Shown here piece after piece: positions 35,650 through 45,007 of a stretch of DNA of 64,000 nucleotides. The notes under the pieces are model-generated. The model saw only the letters and a program-made list of their open reading frames with translations. It searched no databases and had not been told where the DNA came from. The position numbers and the translations under genes are program-made. Within the stretch, counting starts at the first letter, position 1. Every line of letters starts with the position of its first letter. Source of the stretch: Nakamurella aerolata. Its GTDB lineage: Bacteria; Actinomycetota; Actinomycetes; Mycobacteriales; Nakamurellaceae. Where the stretch lies: positions 124,001-188,000 of the forward strand of contig NZ_JABEND010000008.1 in NCBI RefSeq assembly GCF_013002705.1, written 5' to 3'.

Positions 35650-36683
35650 GTTCGGCGCGCCTCTCGGAACAGCAACCACACCAGGTACAGCCCGCCGACG
35701 CACACCGTCACCACTCCTGCCGGAAGCGTTCCGCCGGTCACCAGGCGCTGGGCGAGCCCGTCGCTGGCCAGCAGCACCAAAGCGCCCATGGCCGCCGCGG
35801 CGCCGAGACCGGCACCGCTGGCGCTGGTGAGCCTCCTCGCCAGCTGCGGCGCGGCGAGCGCGACGAACGCGATCGGCCCGTAGCTGGCAGCGCTGACCGC
35901 GGTGAGCAGCACCCCGAGCACCAGCAGCGCGCGCCGGGCCGGCTCCACCCGCAGGCCGAGCGCAGCGGCCAGGTCGTCACCGAGTTCCAACTGCCGCAGC
36001 GGCCGGGTCGCCCACAGGCACGGCGCCAGCAGCACCGCGGCGGCAACGCAGACGCCGAGGGTGCTGCCCCAGGTGGCGTCGTTGAGGCTGCCGGCGCCCC
36101 ACTGCGCGGCGCCGATCGCCTGCGGCAGTTCGGCTTTCAGAATCAGCCAGCTGTTCGCGGCGGTCAGCATCGCACTCAGCGCGATACCGACAATGATCAG
36201 CCGGAACCCTTGCACCCCTTGGCGATACGCCAGCAGGTACACCGCAACGGCGGTACCGAGCCCGCCCAGCAACGCCCCCGCCGTCACCCCGAGCGGCGCG
36301 GACGACCCGGTCACCAGCAGCACCACCAGCGCGCCGGTGTAGGCGCCGGTGTTGAAGCCGATGATGTCGGGGCTGCCGAGCGGATTGCGGGTGAGCGATT
36401 GGAAGATCGCGCCGGCGACACCCAGCATCGCCCCGACCAGCAGCGCCGACAGCACCCGCGGCAACCGCCACTGCTGCACCGCAAGCACATCGGCCGGATC
36501 ACCGGCACCGAACACCGCCCTGATCGCATTGCCGGGGCTGACCTGCACGTCGCCGCTGCCCAGCAGGTAGATCGCCACCAACGCCGCGAGCACCAGCAGC
36601 ACGGTAACCACCAGCCGGGTCCGCACGTGTGCCGAGCGCGACGACGGTTGGTGCGGCGCAAGGGGTTTCGGCAGTACGGTCAC
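35646..36683 (-). CDS. fecD: Iron-siderophore ABC transporter permease 2
   Basis: 345-residue FecCD-family permease, about nine to ten helices. Family blocks: WRLPRVLSALLVGAMLGVAG, SLTRNPLGSPDIIGFNTGAY, GPIAFVALAAPQLARRL near the end. GTG start at 36683 overlaps the stop of permease 1 by 4 bp, so the two form a coupled heterodimer. Confidence 0.92.
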   Translation of the reverse strand: MTVLPKPLAPHQPSSRSAHVRTRLVVTVLLVLAALVAIYLLGSGDVQVSPGNAIRAVFGAGDPADVLAVQQWRLPRVLSALLVGAMLGVAGAIFQSLTRNPLGSPDIIGFNTGAYTGALVVLLVTGSSAPLGVTAGALLGGLGTAVAVYLLAYRQGVQGFRLIIVGIALSAMLTAANSWLILKAELPQAIGAAQWGAGSLNDATWGSTLGVCVAAAVLLAPCLWATRPLRQLELGDDLAAALGLRVEPARRALLVLGVLLTAVSAASYGPIAFVALAAPQLARRLTSASGAGLGAAAAMGALVLLASDGLAQRLVTGGTLPAGVVTVCVGGLYLVWLLFREARRT

Positions 36684-37723
36684 AGCCCGCTCGCCCCCTT
36701 GCGCCGGACCAGGGCGATCAGCACCGGCGCCCCGACGAACGCCGCGACGATCGACACCGGCATCTCGTCGGGGCGGATGATGACCCGCCCGATGACGTCG
36801 GCGAGCAGCACCAGCATCGGGCCGCCGACGGCCGACACCGCCAGGATCCAGCGCTGGTCGGCGCCGACCAACCAGCGGGCAAGGTGCGGAACCATCAGCC
36901 CGACAAAGGCGATCGGCCCGGCGAGCGCGGTGGCCGCGCCGGCCAGCAGCGTCACCGCCAGCACCGCGCCGGCCCTGGTGCGGCCGACGTTGATGCCCAG
37001 CGCGGTGGCGGTGTCCTCGCCCATCGCCATGCCGTTGAGGTTGCGCGGCAGCACCGCCACCAGCAGCGCGCCGAGCACCACGAACGGCAGCACCTGCCAC
37101 ACCGTGTCCAGGTAGCGCCCGGCCAGCGTGCCGGCGCTCCACGCCCTGAACTCGTCGAACGCCCTCGGGTTGAGCAGCGTGATGCCCTGGGTGATGCCGG
37201 CCAGCACCGCGCCCAGCGCCACCCCGGCGAGCGTCAGCCGCACCGGGGTGGCCCGACCGCGGCCACCGCCGATCGCATAGACGGCCACCGTGGTGACGGC
37301 CGCCCCGACCAGCGCGAACCACACGTAGCCGATCGGCCGGTCGACACCGAGCACGGCAATGCCGATCGCCACCACGAAGGCGGCGCCGGCGTTGACGCCG
37401 AGGATGCCGGGGTCGGCCAGTGGGTTGCGGGTCAGGGCCTGGATGACGCCGCCGGCCAGCGCCAACGCCAACCCGACCACCAGACCGACGACGGTGCGCG
37501 GCACCCTGGAGGCCCAGACGATGTTGTGCTCGATGCTGCCCGGCGGTGCGAACAGCCCGCGCAGCACGGCGGCCGGGCCGATGAGGTTCTCGCCGATCGC
37601 GATGCTCAACACGCACACCACCAGCAGCGCCGCGAGCGCCGCAGTCAACACCGCGACCCGCCGCCCGGTGAGCGTGCCGGCGGGCTTGACGGGAGTCCCC
37701 GCACCGCGCGCCGTCCGTCTCAC
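36680..37723 (-). CDS. fecC: Iron-siderophore ABC transporter permease 1
   Basis: 347-residue FecCD-family permease: RVPRTVVGLVVGLALALAGG, ALTRNPLADPGILGVNAGAA, AGPIAFVGLMVPHLARWLVG. GTG start at 37723; no ribosome site, but TAACCT lies 6 nt upstream on this strand, inside an IdeR-type iron box, so the transcript is probably leaderless and iron-repressed. First gene of the permease-permease-ATPase operon; the binding protein is divergently encoded 380 bp away. Confidence 0.92.
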   Translation of the reverse strand: MRRTARGAGTPVKPAGTLTGRRVAVLTAALAALLVVCVLSIAIGENLIGPAAVLRGLFAPPGSIEHNIVWASRVPRTVVGLVVGLALALAGGVIQALTRNPLADPGILGVNAGAAFVVAIGIAVLGVDRPIGYVWFALVGAAVTTVAVYAIGGGRGRATPVRLTLAGVALGAVLAGITQGITLLNPRAFDEFRAWSAGTLAGRYLDTVWQVLPFVVLGALLVAVLPRNLNGMAMGEDTATALGINVGRTRAGAVLAVTLLAGAATALAGPIAFVGLMVPHLARWLVGADQRWILAVSAVGGPMLVLLADVIGRVIIRPDEMPVSIVAAFVGAPVLIALVRRKGASGL

Positions 37724-37727
37724 CGGA

Positions 37728-37746
37728 ATAGGTTAGCCTGACCTAA
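37728..37746. promoter_or_regulatory. IdeR/DtxR iron box
   Basis: Nineteen bases, read on the minus strand as TTAGGTCAGGCTAACCTAT, matching the IdeR consensus TTAGGTTAGSCTAACCTAA at 17 of 19 positions. It covers the -10 of the permease operon. Fe-bound IdeR would block the promoter when iron is plentiful. Confidence 0.85.
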
Positions 37747-38102
37747 GAGCAGGCGGGTGCCGGATCCGGCTGAGCACCAGCAACCAACTGCCCGGCCGCC
37801 GTCGAACCCCGCGCCGCCAAGCAGGAGCAACCAGCGGTAGCAACCAGCAGGAGCAACACCGGCCGACGCCGCCCGGAGCTGCCGAACCCGTTGCGGCACA
37901 GCCGCTCTGGGTGAGTCTGTGCCGGGTTAGGTCTGTGCTGGGCAGGTCTGTGCTTACGCAGGTCCCATGCTGGATGCCTCCGGCGGCGGCGCGGCGCCGG
38001 CGTCCGGGGCTGTCGGTGCTGGCGCGCCGGAAGCACAGGCGGCACCGCATGAGCAGACAAGTAGACCGACAACAAGACAGCGACAACAAGACAGAGGAGA
38101 GT

Positions 38103-39422
38103 ATGGAGTTGACCGTGAAGCTGCCGAAGAATGCCCCGGCCCGGGTCCGGACCGGACGCTGGTCCGCGCTGGTCGCTGCCGCCACCGCGCTGGCCGTGTT
38201 GGCCGGTTGCGGGTCCAGCACTCCCGCTGCCGACTCGTCGTCCGGTCCAGGGACGGCCGGGGCCGCCGGGACCAGCGGTCCAGGCACCACAGCCGGCGCC
38301 GACGGCGGCTCGGTGGTCGCCGGAAGTGGCTCCGCCGCAACGGATCCCGGCTCCGGAGCCGGTGGCTCGGCCGGTGCTGGCTCGGCGGGTGCTGCCGGCT
38401 CGGCCGGTGCTGGCTCGGCCGGTGCTGGCTCGGTGAGTGCTGGCTCGGTGAGTGCTGCCGGTTCGGCCGGCGCGCAGAGCAGTGCCGGGTCGGCGCTACC
38501 GGCCGGCGTCACCGACACCTTCCCGGTGACCATCGACAGCACCCTGGGCAAGGCCACCATCCCGGCCGAGCCCAAGCGGGTGGTGGCGCTGGGCTGGGGC
38601 AGCCCGGAAGCGGCGGTGGCGCTCGGCGTTGTGCCCGTCGGCATGCAGAAGATCGAGGTCGGCTCCGCGAACCTGCCGCCATGGCTGACCGAACGGCTGG
38701 GCGGTGAACAGCCGACGCTGATCGACGCCAGCAGCGCGGAGATCCCGTACGAGGCGGTGCTCGCGCTCAAGCCGGACGTCATCCTGGCGGTGAACTCCGG
38801 CGTCACCGAGGAGCAGTACGCCAGGCTCAGCCAGATCGCGCCGACCGTTGGCTATCCGGGGCAGGCCTGGCTGACCAGCTGGCAGGACCAGATCACCATG
38901 GTCGGCAAGGCTTTGGGCCGGTCCAAGGCCGCCGCGGCATTGGTCAGCCAGACCGACAAGCTGATCGCCGACACCGCGGCGGCGCACCCGGAGTTCAAGG
39001 GCGTCACGGTCGCGTTCGGCAGCGCCACCGAGGCCGGCAAGTACAACTTCTACTTCAACAACGACTCAAGGGTGCAGCTGCTGAACCAGCTGGGCTTCGC
39101 CACCACGCCGGCGTTCGACCGGCCGGCGGACGCGCCGAGCTTCTCGCTGAGCACCAGCCTTGAATCGATCGGCAACTACCCGTCACAGGTGCTGGTGGCC
39201 TGGTACCTGTCCAGCCAGCTGCAGCAGCAGACCGAGGCGAACCCGCTGTTCAAGGCGCTGCCCGCGGTGAAGTCCGGCGGCTACGTCCCGATCACCGACC
39301 CGGCGCTGGTGCAGGCCACCTCGGCGGTCAACGTGCTGAGCCTGCCGTGGATGCTCGAGCAGTACGTGCCGATGTTGTCCAAGGCGGCAACCGCGGCGAA
39401 GGCGGGCGGGTCCGACGGCTGA
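38103..39422 (+). CDS. Iron-siderophore ABC transporter substrate-binding lipoprotein
   Basis: 439 residues with lipobox LAGC (Cys36), a Gly/Ser/Ala tether (about 37-133, with repeated GSAGAGSAGA) and a FepB/FecB-type (TroA helical backbone) binding domain: ATIPAEPKRVVALGWGSPEA, ALKPDVILAVNSGVTEEQYA, and VAFGSATEAGKYNFYFNNDS. ATG at 38103 follows GAGGAG. It delivers ferric siderophore to the divergent permease-ATPase operon. No clear second iron box precedes it; a partial GGTTAGGT lies at about 37926. The 356-bp gap otherwise holds AGCAACCAG repeats only. Confidence 0.88.
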   Translation: MELTVKLPKNAPARVRTGRWSALVAAATALAVLAGCGSSTPAADSSSGPGTAGAAGTSGPGTTAGADGGSVVAGSGSAATDPGSGAGGSAGAGSAGAAGSAGAGSAGAGSVSAGSVSAAGSAGAQSSAGSALPAGVTDTFPVTIDSTLGKATIPAEPKRVVALGWGSPEAAVALGVVPVGMQKIEVGSANLPPWLTERLGGEQPTLIDASSAEIPYEAVLALKPDVILAVNSGVTEEQYARLSQIAPTVGYPGQAWLTSWQDQITMVGKALGRSKAAAALVSQTDKLIADTAAAHPEFKGVTVAFGSATEAGKYNFYFNNDSRVQLLNQLGFATTPAFDRPADAPSFSLSTSLESIGNYPSQVLVAWYLSSQLQQQTEANPLFKALPAVKSGGYVPITDPALVQATSAVNVLSLPWMLEQYVPMLSKAATAAKAGGSDG

Positions 39423-39680
39423 GCGGCGGCTGAGCGGCACCGTCCTGCGCCGGCATCACGCCGTAGCCGGCCGGTAGTGCCGGGCCCGGAGCCCGAGTTG
39501 GGTCGCAGCGGCGAGCGGCGCGGCCGGCCGATCTGCGCTGGTAACATGGGTGCTGCCCGTCCAGCGCACCGGCGCTGCGATGGGCCGCCTGCTGTTGGCG
39601 CCCCGATGGTGCCGACAGCGCCGCACCACCCTCCTGCCACGGAAACGCCGTGGCCGATTCGAGTCCATAGGAGGTGCACG

Positions 39681-40019
39681 TTGAGCGACACCACCGCTCC
39701 GCGTCACTACGAGCTTCTGCTCATCCTCGAGCCCAGCATCGACGAGCGCACCGTTCCCACCTCGGTCGACACCTTCCTCAACGTCATCCGCAACGGCGGC
39801 GGCACCGTGGAGAACGTCGACATCTGGGGCAAGCGCCGGCTGGCCTACGAGATCCGCAAGCAGTCCGAGGGCATCTACGTCGTCATCGACGTGAACGCCA
39901 CCTCTGAGGTGGTCGACGAGCTCGACCGCCAGCTGAACCTCAACGAGTCGGTGATGCGCACCAAGATCACCCGCCCGCCGGCCCCCAAGCGCCCGACCGC
40001 CGCCGCGGCCGCCAGCTGA
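39681..40019 (+). CDS. rpsF: 30S ribosomal protein S6
   Basis: 112 residues from a TTG start with AGGAGG 7 nt upstream. The S6 fold is complete: [57 protein letters not shown], then NESVMRTKI. The C-terminal [14 protein letters not shown] tail is a short extension. First gene of rpsF-ssb-rpsR-rplI. S6 binds S18 on the platform of the small subunit. The 258-bp gap upstream holds the promoter; no S6:S18 leader motif was confirmed. Confidence 0.95.
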   Translation: MSDTTAPRHYELLLILEPSIDERTVPTSVDTFLNVIRNGGGTVENVDIWGKRRLAYEIRKQSEGIYVVIDVNATSEVVDELDRQLNLNESVMRTKITRPPAPKRPTAAAAAS

Positions 40020-40029
40020 GGACGCGCAG

Positions 40030-40542
40030 ATGGCAGGCGAAACCGTCATCACCGTCGTCGGCAACCTGACCGCCGACCCGGAACTGCGCTTCACCTCCTC
40101 CGGCGCGGCCGTCGCCAGCTTCACCGTGGCGTCGACGCCCCGCACCTTCGACCGGAACACCGGCGAATGGAAGGACGGCGAGGCGCTGTTCCTGCGTTGT
40201 TCGCTGTGGCGGCAGGCCGCCGAGAACATGGCCGAGTCGCTCACCAGGGGTGCCCGGGTGATCGTTCAGGGCCGGTTGAAGCAGCGCTCGTTTGAGACCA
40301 AAGAGGGCGAGAAGCGCACCGTCATCGAGCTGGACGTCGACGAGATCGGCCCGTCGCTGCGGTACGCCACCGCCAAGGTGCAGAAGGTCTCCCGTTCCGA
40401 CGGCGGCGGGGGCGGCTACGGCTCCTCCGGCGGCGGCGGTAACTCCGGTGGCCGGCAACAGGCCCCGGCGGACGATCCGTGGAGCAGCGCCCCGCCCGCC
40501 GGCGGTTCCGGCGGCGGCTACTCCGACGAGCCTCCCTTCTAA
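40030..40542 (+). CDS. ssb: Single-stranded DNA-binding protein
   Basis: 170 residues. OB fold in about the first 110 ([60 protein letters not shown]), a Gly-rich flexible linker, and the acidic tip DEPPF that recruits replication and repair proteins. Located 10 bp after rpsF and part of the same operon. The tetramer coats single-stranded DNA. Confidence 0.96.
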   Translation: MAGETVITVVGNLTADPELRFTSSGAAVASFTVASTPRTFDRNTGEWKDGEALFLRCSLWRQAAENMAESLTRGARVIVQGRLKQRSFETKEGEKRTVIELDVDEIGPSLRYATAKVQKVSRSDGGGGGYGSSGGGGNSGGRQQAPADDPWSSAPPAGGSGGGYSDEPPF

Positions 40543-40686
40543 GCACGCTTCGGTTTCCGGCGATGTCGCCGACATCACTGACATCGCCGGCATCACTGGA
40601 GCACTCAAAGCGCCGATACCCCACCAACTTTCCCGCCGCTGCTGGCCAAAGCCGGTAGCCGGCCATCATTTTCAGGAGTTCATGTC

Positions 40687-40923
40687 ATGCCCAAGCCCCC
40701 CGTGCGCAAGCCGAAGAAGAAGGTCTGCGCCTTCTGCAAAGACACCGCACCGGTGATCGACTACAAGGACACCGCGCTGCTGCGCCGCTTCATCTCCGAC
40801 CGCGGCAAGATCCGCGCCCGCCGGGTGACCGGCAACTGCGTGCAGCACCAGCGGGACATCGCGACCGCCGTCAAGAACGCCCGCGAGGTCGCCCTGCTGC
40901 CCTACACCTCGACCGCCCGCTGA
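40687..40923 (+). CDS. rpsR: 30S ribosomal protein S18
   Basis: 78 residues, zinc-type S18 (CAFC and a later GNC Cys): [20 protein letters not shown] then [26 protein letters not shown] precedes the ATG. Partner of S6 in the 30S platform. It sits 144 bp after ssb. Confidence 0.96.
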   Translation: MPKPPVRKPKKKVCAFCKDTAPVIDYKDTALLRRFISDRGKIRARRVTGNCVQHQRDIATAVKNAREVALLPYTSTAR

Positions 40924-40956
40924 TCTCAGCTACCGACCAAGGAGAAAGATCAGATC

Positions 40957-41409
40957 ATGAAGCTCATCCTTACCACCGATGTGGAGAACCTCGGTGCCCC
41001 CGGCGATATCGTCGAGGTGAAGGACGGCTACGGCCGTAACTTCCTGCTGCCGCAGGGCATGGCCGTGCCGGCCACCAAGGGCGCCGAGAAGCAGGTGCAG
41101 ACCATCAAGCGCGCGCAGAACGCCCGCGAGATCCGCGGCACCGAGCACGCCAACGAGGTCAAGACCGCGCTGGAGGCGCTGAACGTCTCCATCACCTCCC
41201 GCACCACCGGCGACGGCAAGAAGCTGTTCGGCTCCATCACCAACGCCGACGTCGCCGACGCTGTCCGCAAGGCCGGCGGCCCGACCCTCGACCGCCGCAC
41301 CATCGTCACCGACGGGCACATCAAGACCACCGGCAAGCACCCGGTCACGGTCAAGCTGCACCCCGAGGTCAGCGCCACCTTCACCGTGGTGGTCGTCGGC
41401 GAAAGCTGA
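40957..41409 (+). CDS. rplI: 50S ribosomal protein L9
   Basis: 150 residues. N-terminal RNA-binding domain (KLILTTDVENLGAPGDIVEV, KDGYGRNFLLPQGMAVPAT), the long central helix, and the C-terminal domain (GKKLFGSITNADVADAVRKA, HPVTVKLHPEVSATFTVVVV). Last gene of the ribosomal/ssb operon, ending before a strong terminator. AAGGAG lies before the ATG. Confidence 0.96.
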   Translation: MKLILTTDVENLGAPGDIVEVKDGYGRNFLLPQGMAVPATKGAEKQVQTIKRAQNAREIRGTEHANEVKTALEALNVSITSRTTGDGKKLFGSITNADVADAVRKAGGPTLDRRTIVTDGHIKTTGKHPVTVKLHPEVSATFTVVVVGES

Positions 41410-41430
41410 TCTGCGCCAGCACGTTTCGGC

Positions 41431-41477
41431 AAAACCCCAGCGGGGCCGTCCATTTCGGGCGGCCCCGCTGGGGTTTT
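41431..41477. terminator. Bidirectional terminator between rplI and thioredoxin
   Basis: Perfect 17-bp inverted repeat AAAACCCCAGCGGGGCC (41431-41447) and GGCCCCGCTGGGGTTTT (41461-41477). A-run and T-run flank it, so it can terminate transcription from either strand. Confidence 0.9.
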
Positions 41478-41620
41478 CGCTGCAGGTGTCGATCACCGCT
41501 GACGGATCACGTCACGGGCGACGTCACCGCTCCACCGGCGCTCGGGCTCGAACCGCAGCCCGCCGGTGGCGATGGGCCGACGGCGGCAGCGCCTGTGGTT
41601 GTGGTTGCCGGCTGTGGTTG

Positions 41621-42100
41621 TCAGCTGTGGTTGTGCCCGGCCGCATCGGCGCCGGTGGCGGGGCGGAGCCGGGGTTCGATCCAGTCGACGAGGCGGGCCT
41701 GCGGCACCGCGCCGACCTGCCGGTCCACCTCTTTGCCGTCCTCGATCAGCACCAACAGCGGGATGCTCATCGCCTGGTAGCGCTGGGCCAGCTGCTGGTT
41801 CTCGTCCACGTTGACCTTGACCACCTTGAGTCGGCCGGCGTACCGCTCGGCGAGCTTCTCCAGCACCGGCGAGATCATCCGGCAGGGGCCGCACCACGGC
41901 GCCCAGAAGTCGACGATCACCGGTACCGAGCTGGTGGTCTCGGCCTGGAAGGTGGCCTGGTCGGCGCTCACCACCCAGGGCAGCGGTTGGTGACACTTGG
42001 CGCAGCGTGGGGTCCCGGTCGCGTTCGGGCGGACCCGGTTGTTGGTGCCGCAGTGCGGGCACCGGACAACAGTGCCGCCGGCGCCTCCGGCGCTGGTCAT
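41621..42100 (-). CDS. Thioredoxin 2-type protein with zinc ribbon
   Basis: 159 residues. N-terminal zinc ribbon CPHC (14-17) and CAKC (33-36), then a thioredoxin fold with active site WCGPC (69-73). This is the TrxC layout, in which the zinc finger tunes redox behaviour under oxidative stress. The His/Asn tail (AGHNHS) is encoded by GTGGTTGT-type repeats at the 3' end. Convergent with rplI across a terminator; upstream lies the DUF1634/TauE pair. Confidence 0.92.
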   Translation of the reverse strand: MTSAGGAGGTVVRCPHCGTNNRVRPNATGTPRCAKCHQPLPWVVSADQATFQAETTSSVPVIVDFWAPWCGPCRMISPVLEKLAERYAGRLKVVKVNVDENQQLAQRYQAMSIPLLVLIEDGKEVDRQVGAVPQARLVDWIEPRLRPATGADAAGHNHS

Positions 42101-42145
42101 GATGCCGCCTCGACAAGTGCTCCGGTGCGTGTCATGGGTTTCATG

Positions 42146-42652
42146 CTAGGTCGGCGCGGTCGGTTCGGCTCGCCGCGAGCCGCTGCGGCTGTGTGGTGTC
42201 AGTGCCGTGCAGTGCAACCAGTGCAGCCCAGTGCAGTGCAACCCAGTGCAGTGCGGCTCAGTGCAGCAGACCGACGGCCGCTGGACGCCGACCAGGGCGA
42301 GCACCAGCACCGCGACGGCGGCGAAGACCCGACTGCCCCGGCGGCGGGCGCCGTAGTGCACGGCCATCATCAACAGCCGGATCACCGGCAGTATCAGCAA
42401 CAACCCGCAGCCGACGATCAGCAGCGCGGTGCCCGCCGCTGCCGCGGCGGATGCTGTGCCGGGCGCCGTGTCGGATGCGGCCGTGCCGGGCGCCATGCCG
42501 GACGGTGCGGTGCCGGGGCCTGCGCCGGACGACAGCAGGGTGCCCAGCGCCAGCAACCCGGCTGCCAGCGCGACGCCGACCCGGAAGACGGTGGCGATCC
42601 GCTCGCTCAACCGGCGTTCGTCGTCGGCAGCGTCCTGGCCAAAGTCCGTCAT
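42146..42652 (-). CDS. DUF1634 membrane protein
   Basis: 168 residues. DDERRLSERIATVFRVGVAL and about three membrane helices (AAGLLALGTLLSSGA, TALLIVGCGLLLILPVIRLL, VFAAVAVLVLALVGV) match DUF1634, usually encoded beside TauE/SafE sulfite exporters, as here. A Gly/Ala/Thr/Pro loop is repeat-rich. The last 45 residues (Cys/His/Leu-rich, HCTGLHCTGLHW) come from a CAGTGCA repeat and probably are not part of the ancestral protein. The ATG overlaps the TauE stop. Confidence 0.75.
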   Translation of the reverse strand: MTDFGQDAADDERRLSERIATVFRVGVALAAGLLALGTLLSSGAGPGTAPSGMAPGTAASDTAPGTASAAAAAGTALLIVGCGLLLILPVIRLLMMAVHYGARRRGSRVFAAVAVLVLALVGVQRPSVCCTEPHCTGLHCTGLHWLHCTALTPHSRSGSRRAEPTAPT

Positions 42653-43407
42653 GCCGATACCCCGAGGTTGAGCCCGAACGCGCGGGCCGCCATCGGCACC
42701 GCCACCGCGATGAGCACAACCGTGAACACCACCCGCAGCGCCGAACCCGTTGCGCGGACCAGGATTCGGGCGCCGAGCACCGACCCGGCCAGCGAGCCGA
42801 GGACGACAGGCGCTGCCAGCCGCAGGTCGAGCCCGCCGGAGATCAGCGTCGCCCCCGCCGCCCCGCAGGCCGTCACCCCGATCATCAGGTTCGCGGTGGC
42901 CGACGACGCCTTGATCGGCAGCCGCATGGCCGCATCCATCGCCGGGATCTTGAGCACCCCGCTGCCGATGCCCAGCAACGCCGACAGCGTGCCGGCACCG
43001 AACATCATGGTCACGCCCAGCGGCAGCCTGGACACCTGATAGCGGGCGGTGCCGCCGTTGCCGTCGCTCACCGTGCCGTCCAGCGCACGGTACCGCGAAC
43101 CCTGCGGCGGCACCGCCTCCCGCCGTCCGGCCAGCATCTGAACAGCCGAGACCACCAGGATTGCCGCAAAGATCCCATACAGCAACGGGTTCGGGATCGA
43201 TGCGATCAGCAGTAGCCCGGCCAGTGCCCCTGCGGTGGTCGCCACCTCCAGCACCACCGCCAGCCGCAGGTTGGCCAGGCCGGCAGTCAGGAACCGTGGC
43301 GCGCTGGCGCACGAGCACGACACCACCGACACCAGGCTGACCGCCACCGCGGTGGCGAACGAGGTGTGCGCCACCAGGGTGAGCAGCGGGACGACGAGGA
43401 TGCCGCC
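42649..43407 (-). pseudogene. TauE/SafE sulfite exporter, 5' end missing or degenerate
   Basis: The readable part starts inside helix 1 at GGILVVPLLTLVAHTSF and runs through GTLSALLGIGSGVLKIPAMD to the natural end, about 250 residues with both TauE halves. Upstream, the same frame turns into Pro/Arg/Ala-rich sequence with no hydrophobic helix, and no ATG, GTG or TTG codon occurs until GTG at 43374, inside helix 2. Repeats such as CGGCTCGGGCGGTCG at 43560-43610 fill the space to the next gene. It may be a decayed gene, or use an odd start (CTG). Its partner DUF1634 follows by overlap. Confidence 0.6.
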
Positions 43408-43634
43408 GGGGTCGGGGCCCGCACCGGGGTCGGCGCCGGCGGTCGGCGGTTGGCCGGACCGGAACGACGCCGATTGTGCGTGCGGCGCGGCGCCGCCGCC
43501 CGGCCGCGGCTGCTGTTGCTGGACGAGCCGGCTGGGTGAGGCTCGAGCGGTTGCGGCTCGCGCGCGGTCGCGGCTCGGGCGGTCGCGGCTCGGGCGGTTG
43601 CGGCGCAGAAGGGTAAGGCTCAGACAGGTGGGGC

Positions 43635-44414
43635 TCAGACTCGGTAGGGCTGCGACCGGTAGATCTTCGATTCCCGGAAGTACAGGTTCGACTGCGGCAG
43701 GTACATCAGCACGATCGCCAGAATCGCCAGCACCAGGCTCACCCAGCTCGACCAGTTGCTGCCGGCCTCGTAGGTGCGGCCGTTGACCGTCACCGAACCG
43801 GAGACGGCTCCCGCTGCGGAAGTCAGCGCCGACAGGATGCTCAGCGCCGACAGCACAGTCAGCACCACCCTTGCCCAGTTCCGGCCACCCCACATGAAGA
43901 ACGCGAACATCAGGATCAGCCCGGCAAGTACCACACCGATCACGATGGTCAGCGTTTTGGCGGTGTTGATCACGGTGTCAACCGATGCGCCGCCCAGATC
44001 CGTCTGGTTGCTGGTGGCGTCGTTCAGGGCCTGCTTCCAGATGTCGCTGTTCACCACCATGAAGACCGCGATGATGCTGAACAGCACCTGCAGCACGTAG
44101 ATGATCATCGCGCCGGTGACGGTCCCGGGCGGCTTCGGCTTGGTGCTCTGCACCGGACCGCCGGGCGCGCCCGGGTAGCTGCCCTGTGGATATCCGGGCT
44201 GGGGATAACCGCCCTGCGCGGCACCCTGTTGATAGCCGCCCTGCTCGTACCCGCCCTGTTGATAACCACCCTGCTGGTACCCGCCTTGCTGATAACCACC
44301 CTGCTGGTACCCGGGTTGCTTCTCGCCACCCGAGGCGGCGCTGTCCTGGTAACCCTCGGACGACTCTCGGCGTGCATCCCACGGATCGCCCTGGCCGGGC
44401 TGCTGGCTGGTCAT
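43635..44414 (-). CDS. Membrane protein with Tyr-Gln-Gln-Gly-Gly repeats
   Basis: 259 residues. A hydrophilic N-terminus of about 95 residues carries GYQQG pentapeptide repeats followed by [14 protein letters not shown], then four membrane helices ([73 protein letters not shown]). This layout is common among actinobacterial proteins of unknown function; the Tyr/Gln/Gly part may drive condensation or protein contact. No family name is certain. 15-bp DNA repeats at 44229-44330 code the pentapeptide units. Confidence 0.78.
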   Translation of the reverse strand: MTSQQPGQGDPWDARRESSEGYQDSAASGGEKQPGYQQGGYQQGGYQQGGYQQGGYEQGGYQQGAAQGGYPQPGYPQGSYPGAPGGPVQSTKPKPPGTVTGAMIIYVLQVLFSIIAVFMVVNSDIWKQALNDATSNQTDLGGASVDTVINTAKTLTIVIGVVLAGLILMFAFFMWGGRNWARVVLTVLSALSILSALTSAAGAVSGSVTVNGRTYEAGSNWSSWVSLVLAILAIVLMYLPQSNLYFRESKIYRSQPYRV

Positions 44415-44548
44415 AGACGAACCGTAGACGGTGCGCCCGGGCCCCGCTGGATTTGCGCTCCTCCGGCACGACGAACCCGCCTCCGCGGAGATCCGCGGTG
44501 GGCCGGTGACGCGCCGCCGCCGGCCGGGGGACCGCGAGATTTTCTCGG

Positions 44549-44633
44549 TTGTCCACAACTGACGGCTCTGCTGGATCGGTGCTCACCTGGAACGACGCGA
44601 GAGCACGGGAAACATTTCCCCAGTCTGTCCACA
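44549..44633. promoter_or_regulatory. Pair of DnaA-box-like sites
   Basis: TTGTCCACA at 44549-44557 is the usual DnaA box of high-GC actinobacteria; CTGTCCACA at 44625-44633 differs at the first base. Between them lies the perfect palindrome GGGAAA-CA-TTTCCC. DnaA control of dnaB is inference; no AT-rich unwinding region is seen, so it is not a likely origin. Confidence 0.45.
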
Positions 44634-44970
44634 ATCGGGGTGTTTCGTCCCGGCGTCGTCACCTGCACCAACGGTGACCTGTCAACCACCTGTCAACACC
44701 GCATCAACAGTGCCGTTCACATCGACAGTTGGAGCGCGGCACAGTCCCGCATAACGTCGACTGACCGGCCCCACCCACGGCACTCACGACCGCACCCACC
44801 CACCGCACCAACCCACCGCGCCACCTGCCGCTCCGACAGCGCCGCCGCACCGATCGGCGTTGGCCGCCGCACCCACCGGCGTGGCGCGTCCCGCTGTCGG
44901 TGCCGGCCGGTACACCTGCTAGGTAGCCGCCAGCCGGTGCACCGGCACCGCATACGCGCGACAAGAGCAC

Positions 44971-45007
44971 CGCAACACCCGCGACACCCGCAACACCCGC
45001 AACACCC
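44971..45007 (+). repeat. 9-bp tandem repeat upstream of dnaB
   Basis: Four units close to CGCAACACC, 45 bp before the dnaB start. They sit in the likely untranslated leader. Confidence 0.7.

Noticed and set aside
37920-37975. Second IdeR box before the binding-protein gene
   Set aside because: Only GGTTAGGT matches; the second half site is absent and the three AGGTCTGTGC-like repeats do not fit the consensus.
44549-44633. Chromosome origin
   Set aside because: Only two DnaA-box-like sites, no AT-rich unwinding segment, and no dnaA or dnaN gene nearby.
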